Shown here piece after piece: positions 53,644 to 62,000 of a DNA stretch of 62,000 nt. The stretch covers positions 2,069,513 through 2,131,512 of the forward strand of contig NW_019091364.1 in the NCBI RefSeq assembly GCF_001949145.1, in the 5' to 3' direction. The translations under genes and the position numbers were made by a program. Positions within the stretch are counted from its first letter, which is position 1; each line of letters starts with the position of its first letter. Under the pieces are notes generated by a model, which had not been told where the DNA came from, did not search any database, and was given only the letters and a program-made list of their open reading frames with translations. This stretch comes from Acanthaster planci (Eukaryota; Echinodermata; Asteroidea; Valvatida; Acanthasteridae).

Positions 53644-56600
53644 ATGGCTGCTAAGAACCTGGACAGCAGTATGCACGGCCTGTCCATCGGTGAGGACCCA
53701 GCCCTCATGGCCACGGCCACTGCCAACCGCATGGCTGCCCAGTTCTTCGAAAAGTTCGAACGCTTCGAACTCCAGGAGGCCCTGGCCCAGTCCTCCTACC
53801 ACTGGTTCCTGTCGGCCGAGGAGCACAAGCTGCAGGGCGAGGCGCCCTCGGGGGTGATCATGTCCATGCAGCCCTTTGCCGACAACAACTGCGTTCTGCT
53901 CTTCCCTTACGACCCGACGGTCGAGCCGCTGGACTACCGTGAGATCCACCAGATGCTGCGGGAGCTGGTGGTGGGCATCTACGGTCTGAATCAGGTCCCG
54001 TCGCTCTCCCTGGAGGCCAACTTTGACCAGGCCACCACCTGCCAGCTGCCCCCGGCCTATTTGGACACCCACCTGGGCCAGCTCCTCATCAACGTGGACT
54101 ACATGATGAAGGGGGTGTGGCACGGCGCCTACTTCCCCAGGGACAAGCGGCTCAAGTTCAACGAAAGGTGGCGGTCCAGCCTGGACGTGAACGCCCTGGG
54201 GGAGCCGCAGAGCAAGAAGGTCATCTTGACAGAGTTCACCATGGCAGGTGAGGTCCAGACGGAGTTGTGACAACTTCGGGTTAGAAGCCATTTTGGCTCC
54301 AAAATCTGTTTGCTGATCCACTAGTGCAACTCGGGAATAATTAACTATTTTGGAATCAAAATGTCATCATATACCAAGTCGTACACAGCCTCATGTCATA
54401 ACTCTACAGTTCCATTCCATGTGAATTATTGGTCAAGTTGAGGCTCTTGTAGTTAGTGTGGTCTTCCTTCTGTGTTTCCATGTGCTTATGGTTGAGAATA
54501 TTTTGCACAAGTGTCAGTCATCACGACTGCATGTTTTGAAAATACAAGATGCACTTAATACCCAGAAGTTATCTTTGGAAAGAAATATGCCCTACGAAAA
54601 AAAGATGGTACTTATCGTGAAACTCAAACATTTTAACTTTGAAAACAAATTCATTGCGTGGACTTGTGCCTAGTCCTAGTTGTGTTTCTACTGTTTGTTT
54701 TTGTTTCTGTTGTGTACGTTTAAAAGTCAGGATTCACAGAGAAAAAAGAAGATAGAAGGCCATTTTCGAACTAGGCAGGTGGGGTTCTGGACTCCAAATT
54801 TTGGATCGCTTTAGAAAACGTTACTTTTTTTTCAAACTTGGAAAACTTCAGAGAAATTTGAAGCCTTTTAAGATTTTTCTTAGAGAAGCACAAAAATAGA
54901 GAATGGCAGGGCAGTGTGTGAGGCAGGTGAAAGCTTAGACAAAAATTGGGAACAGTCTTTGAAAAATGTGGAAAAATCTTGAGAAATGTACGTGCATGTA
55001 CAGAACAAGTAGGCCCCCTAATGTATCCTTTTTGGAGATGAAACTTTTGCAGCATGTTTTTCTCAGCAGTAATGCTGTTATGTCCACTGTGCAAACAACA
55101 TTGTCTGTTGCTGTTGTGACTGTCCACAATCAAAGATACCTTTAAGACACATTCGTGTTTACGCAGCCCCAATGACACATTCATCAACTTGATGGCATAC
55201 AGGCAGCCATTAAGGTGACAAAAAGGGGCTCCCAAGGCAACAAAGGCTTTTGTTTGGCTTAGTTGCCTTTATCCAAGTAGTTCCATTAATGGTCCATCCA
55301 GCAGACCCCAACCGTTACGCAAAGTACATGTACACAATCTGAATAGGATGGGAAAGGGTCCTTATTGCTTGGGGTAAAAAAAAGTCCTTTTGTTAAACAT
55401 TCATCTGGTGACAAGTTTGTTTCAGCCAGGGTCAGTGGTTACTTGAGGGACCTGTTTGTGTCAGCTTACATTCCAAAAATTGTACATACATGTACTGTAC
55501 ATACGTATAATTTACAGTTTATGATTAAAAGTTATGCTTAGAGAATTCATTGGTGATTGGTTCAATTTTTTTGTGGCAAAGTCACCGACATCATCATTTT
55601 TAGCTGGACATGACTTTATTTCTATCCAAGGGCTTCAGGACAGTTAACATTTTTTTACAAGTCATATCAACAACTACATGCATGCTCTTGAGAGAATTCA
55701 GCACGAAATCAGAGGACATTGGCAAACGGTTTCATTTTTTCTACCAGTGTCGACAGCAGTCAAGATTTAATACAACTTAGTCAGGAAATTTTCTTTTTTT
55801 TGGAGCAATGGAGCTAACAATAAGATTACATGTTTATTTTATTTTTATTTTTTGAAGCAGTTTTCAGGTATGTAAAGTTGGCTGCATTTTTATTTATTCA
55901 GTTGTCTTTAAAGTACTTTAGTTACTTACATGTTCTGCATAAAACTTTCAAGAAAAATCCTGCGATCATATTCATCAGAATTCTTCAGAGACACACCAGC
56001 AGAGTGGAATTTAATGCAGGTCTTCAGAGGAAACTTACACGTACCAATATAAAAAGAATGAAAAAGTTCAATTTTGCGTAAGGAAAAGCCCTATGAAGAT
56101 AAGGGTCTGGAAAATCAATCAGGTCTCGATGGGATTCGAACCCGATTCTCAGAGATGAAAGGAATCAAAACTACCTCTGCACGAACAGAATCTGGCAACA
56201 AATAAAGCTTTATGGTGTGGATGCCGCGAGAAAAGGAAGGTCATTTCCCCATCCCCCGGGGAAAAAAAAAACTGAAAAATAAATTAAAAAAGAATTGATA
56301 GAAAGAGGAAATATTCTAAAACAGTGGAAAGGATAAAAATTACCGGTTAGCTTGAAAATACATCAGACTCGACCCCCTCATCCCTTTACGATTTGCCCTA
56401 TCAGGACTGCTGAGTGCTGCCCCCCCCACATAAAATCCTGGCTGCTGGATCTGTTTGTGTCTCTTGCTTTGTTTTTTGATCCAGGCATGATGGATATCAC
56501 CAAGGACCCGGACTTTGCCAACATCTACGACAACATGCGGCTCTTCCCCATGAGCGAGCACGACGCCATGGCCGACAAGCGCCTCTTCATGCAGTACGCC

Positions 56601-59001
56601 GAGGACGTGAGCATCCAGCTGACCTGGCGGCAGCGCACCATCCGGCAGTACCAGAACCTCTTCCTGGTGGATGCCGTCTACGAGGCCAGTGGCCGGGTCC
56701 GGCTGGGCGAGGAGCGCCTCTCCCGCGACACCTTCGAGCGGCTGCAGGCCCGGCTGCACGCCCACGTGGACGTGGTGCAGCGCCACCTGGCCGACAAGGC
56801 CGAGACGCGCCGGCAGATGGAGATGATCAAGCTGGCCAGCTTTCTAGTGCCGTTCCTGATTGGGATGAGACGGCGGAACAAAGTGCCGGACATCAAGAGA
56901 CTTCTGACACCACTGACAGGTTAGAAAACTTGGAGCCCTAACAAATAACATTTTACAGCGTTGTTCAGGAGTATTTCAAGTATTACGCATGTGCTCACCA
57001 GTACTCAATTGGTTCGAACCTTGCAGGTATAGTTGTAGTTGGCAATATTTGGCAGATGTTGTGTACTTCCCAGTTCCTGTGGTCACACAGGGTTCAGAAA
57101 TTTCAAGATTTTGTGTCGTATCCCTGCGAGACGGTCTCAGAGCTCTTTTGCTGTCATCCGCAGCCGACGAGTGCAAGACGGAGCGCGAGCTCCCGCCCCT
57201 CATGCTCTCCCCAACCTTCCGCTGCCCCAACTTCATCCCCGGCAACAGGTACTTCCACCTGCACGGGGGCATGACCTTTGACATCGAGACCGACCCCTGC
57301 CAGGCCCCGCCAGGCCCTGTGGTGGAGGTGTACGAGCAGATCCAGCTGGAGGCCATGGACCACCTGGCCAAGATCACCGACCCCAACCAGCCGCTGCACG
57401 AGAGCCTGCACGTGCCTGTCAAAGAGATTGGGGGAAAGAAGTAAGTAGCCCGTGTCCAAATGATTAGATTGTATGTACGTCTGGCGAGAACACACCTGCA
57501 GTATTCAAGAAATTGCCCTTGTGGCTTCAATGGCAATATTAGACTGGACACCTGAACTCATTGAATGAGAATGGGCAGTAGCCTCTCGGCTTTGGAGATA
57601 CAAGTAGATCAGTTTTAACTCTTCTCAGCGATAATCCGTTCATCTCTGTATTCAAAGAACCTCAATTGCATGTGTTATTATATAAATTATGATGTGACTC
57701 AAGGTCAGAGTTCAAGCCAGAAGCTGCCTTTACACGGCATTGAAGTCTGGAGCTTCCATTCTTAAAAGTTTAGCCGTGTCCTAATTGACTGGCTGCAAGT
57801 CCAAGCCAATGGCTTCTTGCTGGCACACAAGTTCTTTCCAGGTGTAGCCGCAACTTACAGTCGTGGCTCAAGACTAGTTTGATAGCGTTGGCTTTGTGCA
57901 TACACTCAAGAGGGCGCTTTTCTGTAATGTGCCAATTGGAGCAAATGACAAGTTCCTCTCACATTGTGTTCCAAGCTGCATGCTCTTTTGAAGCTGTGCT
58001 GAAAATGATTTGGCTTCCTTAAAGATCGTTAAGTTCCCAGTTGGCAATTTCTGCTTTGTGACTGTCTTTACCTATCCCCAACTCTCTGGTTTTTTGGACA
58101 CCCCTAGGTACTATGTCTTATCCATGGACTTTGAGACCTACTATCCCGTGTCGCCGCCTCAACCCCTCTGGGCTCATTCCTTCTACGACAAGATCGCCGA
58201 GCTCAAGCCCAAACGCTTGCCACTGACAGACATACAGATGCACGAGCAATGGAAGAGGAAATATGGCTACCACCAGGCCATAAAATACAAGGTGAGACGT
58301 GGGACCCGCATCATCGGAAGATCAGGGGTTTAAATCCTGCTGCTGGCCGTAGGGCCATGAACTTGGACAAATCATTTCTCGGTCAATCGTCTCTCTCTCT
58401 CCAGCCAGGAGTACAAATGGGAATCAGCGTTACCTGGGGAGAAAACTGGAAATACTCTAAATTGTGTCGTGCTAGAGAAACTGGTGATAAACACCGGCTT
58501 TATGAGCCATCTTGGCTCTGCGTAGATTCTTCTTTTTCCAAGCAAAACCCCCCAGGAGATGGCTTTTATACACATGCTGATCGCAGAAACTTGCTAAGCA
58601 CATCAAATATCTGCTTAGCGAAATCCAGTAAGCAGCCAAACCGTCATGCATTTTGCACTTCTTGTGACCGATTCTCGGCCAATTTCTGTTCAGCACCTAA
58701 ATCTGTGGAGCCCAATTTTTTTTTTCCTTCACGAGCAGCATTGTGACACATTGCATCTGTTTGGATTCCTTGCGACAGAATCTCCAGTCAGGACTGAAGA
58801 TGTCCTCGGTCCGGGGCCTGGTCTCCATCCTGCAGACCCTGGCGCGCAAGTGTCCCCCGTCCCGGCTCAGCAAGCAGGACGAGGACGGCTACACCTGCAT
58901 GCACCAGGCCGCTATGCACAACCGGCCGCTGGTCATCGAGCTGCTGCTGATCCAGCGGCAAGACATCGACGTCCGGAGACACCACCTGACCAACCCCAAC
59001 G
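53644..59001 (+). CDS. Unrecognised conserved protein with ankyrin-type segment, 5' five exons (gene continues)
   Basis: Exons 53644-54247, 56485-56919, 57164-57440, 58108-58291 and 58779-59001 join in phase, giving 574 residues so far. The start ATG sits in a good context (GCCAAAATGGCTG) shortly after an acceptor at 53586. I do not recognise the N-terminal 450 residues. They contain conserved-looking blocks: FFEKFERFELQEALAQSSYH, YDPTVEPLDYREIHQMLREL, a charged helical segment around RQRTIRQYQNLFLVDAVYEA, and YPVSPPQPLWAHSFYDKIAE. The last exon holds QDEDGYTCMHQAAMHNRPLV followed by IELLLIQ, a clear ankyrin repeat, so an ankyrin array probably follows outside the window. No signal peptide or membrane segment is seen. 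Exons are very GC-rich with G or C at most third positions, unlike the neighbouring NLR exon. A protein-interaction role is the only inference offered. Confidence 0.8.
56115..56180 (-). mobile_element. Possible tRNA-derived SINE head fragment
   Basis: On the minus strand the segment contains GGGTTCGAATCCCATCGAGA, a perfect B box with a T-arm-like stem. No A box or acceptor stem can be matched upstream, so this is not called as a tRNA gene. Confidence 0.4.
58310..58480 (+). mobile_element. Possible SINE in ankyrin-gene intron 4
   Basis: AGGGGTTTAAATCCTGCTGC, GGACAAATCATTTCTC and CAGGAGTACAAATGGGAATC followed by GCGTTACCTGGGGAGAAAAC reproduce, with changes, the body typical of tRNA-derived SINEs of marine invertebrates. 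The family is not named here. Confidence 0.45.
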
Positions 59002-59041
59002 GTAAGGAAGGATAGGACCTTCAGCCAGTGTTTGAAAATCA

Positions 59042-59285
59042 GGGGCCAATTTCATAGAGCTGCTTAAGCGCAAAATTTGCTTAAGCAGCAAAAAAAACTC
59101 GCTTACAAAACAAGGATTACCATCTCAAAATCTACGTGATTGTCACGCTAACCAAAAGACAGGTGAATACCATTCCAAAACAATATACATTACATGGAGT
59201 TTGGGCTGGTAACCTGATTTGTCAAGCAAGGTTTTTTCATGCTCAAGCAAATTTTGTGCTTAAGCAGCTCTATGAAATTGGCCCC
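59042..59285. mobile_element. Palindromic MITE, family A, in ankyrin-gene intron 5
   Basis: Inverted ends GGGGCCAATTTCATAGAGCT and AGCTCTATGAAATTGGCCCC, then TGCTTAAGC / GCTTAAGCA and AAATTTGC / GCAAATTT. This is the cleanest copy of the family in the window. Confidence 0.9.
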
Positions 59286-61680
59286 AGGAGTCTAAACGTT
59301 GCCTCAATATTGGGGTCTGTAGCTTAGGGCACCTTGAGAATACGTCATGTCACCACTATCAATGCACTGCACTCCAATTGAGTTTCGGAACTTTAAAATG
59401 AAAACAAATATCAAGTTTTGAGAAGGAAGTTTTTGAGTGGAAGGATATTTTTTTGTCCTTTTTGCTTCCAGCACCGTAAAAACTAAATTACAAGATAGTT
59501 GAATATTTTGTCACTTTGCTTGTTGATGTGGAAAAGAGGGCTTAACTCGAATAGTCTGTCAGTGTTAACTAGCATTTATTGGAGCTGTTTGGTCAGCTTG
59601 AATCTTAAATTCATTGTTGAAGGTTTCTTTCAAATCAAAAGGAAATTTTATCAGGCAGACTGTTCACAGGGCTGAGGTGAACTGGGTAAGATGGAAATGG
59701 GAAATTAATTGTTTCATTTTAAGGTACTTACAATGTGCACTGCAGATCTGCCAGTTGGTGCCTCATCAGTGCATTTAGAACAAGATCAAATCATAAATAT
59801 TACCAGATTTTTAAACTGGCAGCAAATCTCTGGATAGCTCAGACTACAGAACCCTTTGTATGCAATACGCTCAGTTTTCACATTACAATTTAAGAACCCG
59901 GTGGAGGAAGTTCTAATACATGTAGTCTCATTTCAATGTCACTAACAAATAACTGGATAAGTCAAGCTTTACTCAAGGTCCAACTCAGTTCAGATTGTTA
60001 AAAGAAAGAAAAAAAAAGAGAAAAGAATACAAGATCAAGTACAAATATGACACACTATCGTGGAATTTAACTTTCATCTCTACTTGAATAGAGCTCTGAA
60101 TACTTGTTCTCCATTTTGTTTCATACTTGGGGCATTTCTTGATGATTAACAACTTTTTCAATCCCTGAATTTTTTTTCCCCTTAATCTGGAAATCCATTT
60201 TTATCCACCATTATTACCAGCGAGTGAAATTTGTGGAGGTAAGAAAAGCACAAACCATCAACCGTCTTTGCATGACACCATGTATTATGTGCACGTTCCA
60301 TCTCGATCCAATCCTTGTCTTCCGATCTTTTCCATCATCCAATTCGTTAAAATGTTGCCGTCAGGGTTGTCTTCAACTTACAAATGATGGGTTGGTTATA
60401 AGTTGAATTCCTGTTCCATTGAAAGGCTGCCACTTCTGTGGGTGTTTGCTTCTTGAGAGGGGTCCTCGGCGCAGCTTGATGTTTTCTGAGGTTGAAATCA
60501 TATTTCACTGTTTATTCATCATCAAATGTGTACTGTTACCGTTCTTTTCAGTGAAGTGTTGATGGTTCCTTTGGATGTTTGTTGTTACATGTACTTTTGA
60601 TTTGAATGTGTATGTAAGATACAGTGTCCCTCCCAGGCATGATTCCATTCTCGCAGGTTGCCGTGTGATCATTTTTGTGACAATTTTGAACGGTTCACTT
60701 TTTTTTCTCTCTCTCGAAATGGAGTCCGCGTTCAAGTTATCTGTGTTATTTGGCCGTGGATCCACAAATGTGCCATTGGCGTGCTGTACTGAACAGCCGT
60801 AGCCACACATAACAATGCCCAATCAAGACAGCTTTACTTTTTCTGTGGAACACTGCTGGACATCGCATCGAGTTCAGACAGGAATCCCCCACTGGACGGC
60901 TATGGGGGGATCAGTTCAATTAGTGACAGTTTGTCAACCACTGGCCAATTTTGCCAGGTGCCCGGTATATATTTATGCATAGGTCATAGGCCACCAGTCG
61001 AAATCGACCACTGGTTGGCAGTGTGTCACTGCTCAAACTTGCCTCAAGCGTTAAATTAAACACGAATCCACAATTGGGTGTTGATCCAGGGGCATTCCTA
61101 AACCGGCCCAAATTTAGAGGTGTCACTGATCAGCTTTCTGTGAACAGCACCTCTCTCCACACTGCAGAGACAGATAACCTCGGGCACCGTCAGAGCTGTT
61201 TACAGAGAGAGTTGCGACATGACCGTCTCAAATGTTGGAACCAAAATGGTGGATTATGCATCAGTGCACACGTATGCACACCATAGCTGGGTGCTGTGCT
61301 GCACCCTTAAAGAACAGCCATTTGGGTTCCAAAGTCCAAACTTGGTGCTACTCTCTCTGTATACAGCTCTGCGCACCGCACAGCATGTGCCCTCTCTCAG
61401 GGATGAATTTGCTTGAGACAGCAAGATGTGTCGTTGGATCATAGCTGTTGGACGTGTCATACACAATGACACACAAGGGTGTTCCATTATCCCATAAGGG
61501 TGTTCCATTATCCCGTAAGGGTGTTCCATTATCCCGTAAGGGTGTTCCATTATACCAGTGTGTGGAGTTTGCATGCATGTTTCACGTGGTGTTGGTCATT
61601 TCTGTATTGTTTTTTTTACCCCCACATCACCTGTTTGTTCCATCCTAACCCATTCATTTCTAACATAGTTCATAGGGCTC
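59286..61680. other. Intron 5 of the ankyrin gene, no supported exon
   Basis: AT-rich sequence with scattered short open frames and no exon that fits phase 1 of the preceding donor. A candidate small exon follows at about 61674 or 61682 and ends near 61715, but two acceptors give different frames (HRAHKTKRYQAEPDV or LIKPNDTRPNRML). Neither has a clear ankyrin pattern, so it is left open. Confidence 0.4.
61475..61556 (+). repeat. 21-bp minisatellite, about four copies
   Basis: The unit AAGGGTGTTCCATTATCCCGT repeats almost perfectly about 3.9 times, with one A/G change in the first copy. It generates the repetitive short frames on both strands at this place, which are not genes. Confidence 0.9.
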
Positions 61681-62000
61681 ATAAAACCAAACGATACCAG
61701 GCCGAACCGGATGTTGGTGAGTTTTTCCTATCAAAGATTTTTTCCAGTTTTTAAAAATGACATCACCATCCATTTCTCCCTGATATTTCTCTGACATACT
61801 GAGAAATCACGCCTGAGTTTCTGTGAGAATTGAGTAATAGTCTCATAATAGCCTAGTATTCATTATGCCCTCGCAAATTCCAAGTTCTGTCTTTGAGACT
61901 TTGTAAACTTTGAAAAAATCTAACAACTTTTACAGTTAATTCTGTTGTTTCTACCTGAAACACGTCAAGCATGTTATAACAATAAAAATAGCAAAGTTAA

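Noticed and set aside
53557-54321. 254-residue minus-strand open frame opposite the first ankyrin-gene exon
   Set aside because: It mirrors a GC-rich coding exon; the + strand frame has a good start context, a splice donor in phase with the next exon and sensible composition.
56976-57551. 191-residue minus-strand open frame
   Set aside because: Shadow of the GC-rich exon at 57164-57440 and flanking intron.
61254-61648. Repetitive short open frames on both strands
   Set aside because: Produced by the 21-bp minisatellite, which stays open in several frames.
61674-61715. Sixth exon of the ankyrin gene
   Set aside because: Two acceptors give different frames and neither peptide shows an ankyrin pattern; left uncalled.

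Overview
The window is animal nuclear DNA. Coding sequence is split into short exons with GT/AG introns, most exons join in a consistent reading phase, polyadenylation signals follow most genes, and introns and spacers are full of short inverted-repeat transposons and tRNA-derived SINE sequence. The gene content (a large NACHT-LRR receptor, tandem histamine N-methyltransferase-like genes) and the repeat style (palindromes ending in GGGCCCAATTTCATNG) suggest a marine invertebrate deuterostome, most likely an echinoderm or hemichordate. That placement is inferred; no marker gene fixes it.

Layout, left to right: (1) 593-6057 (+), the C-terminal two thirds of TEX10, a ribosome-biogenesis factor whose 5' end lies outside the window. 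(2) 6058-8569, a spacer dominated by a large imperfect palindrome. (3) 8570-17651 (-), a complete 17-exon DDX42 DEAD-box helicase; its first coding exon belongs to a ~171-bp tandem array that runs upstream. (4) 19731-29125 (+), a complete 14-exon lysosomal beta-galactosidase (GLB1-like) with a signal peptide and an unusual acidic, hydrophobic-ended C-terminal extension. (5) 31807-33535 and 36148-38054 (+), two tandem three-exon HNMT-like methyltransferases; the first carries a one-base deletion, the second is intact. (6) 41518-50699 (+), the most unusual locus: an NLR-type gene whose N-terminus encodes a ubiquitin-like domain, followed by duplicated phase-1 exons (basic patches, a 17-residue tandem repeat, two copies of a Gly/Asn-rich motif) and then one 3.9-kb NACHT-LRR exon. 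(7) 53644-59001 and beyond (+), the start of an ankyrin-repeat protein I do not recognise, with very GC-rich exons.

The genes do not form a pathway. TEX10 and DDX42 converge tail to tail, DDX42 and the galactosidase diverge head to head across about 2 kb, and everything rightward is on the + strand. TEX10, DDX42 and the galactosidase are conserved housekeeping genes; the HNMT pair and the NLR are lineage-expandable accessory genes. Several transposon families are shared between loci, including one family whose three copies all sit just upstream of a 3' splice site. Exon boundaries were placed by eye from splice signals, reading phase and family similarity, without transcript evidence.
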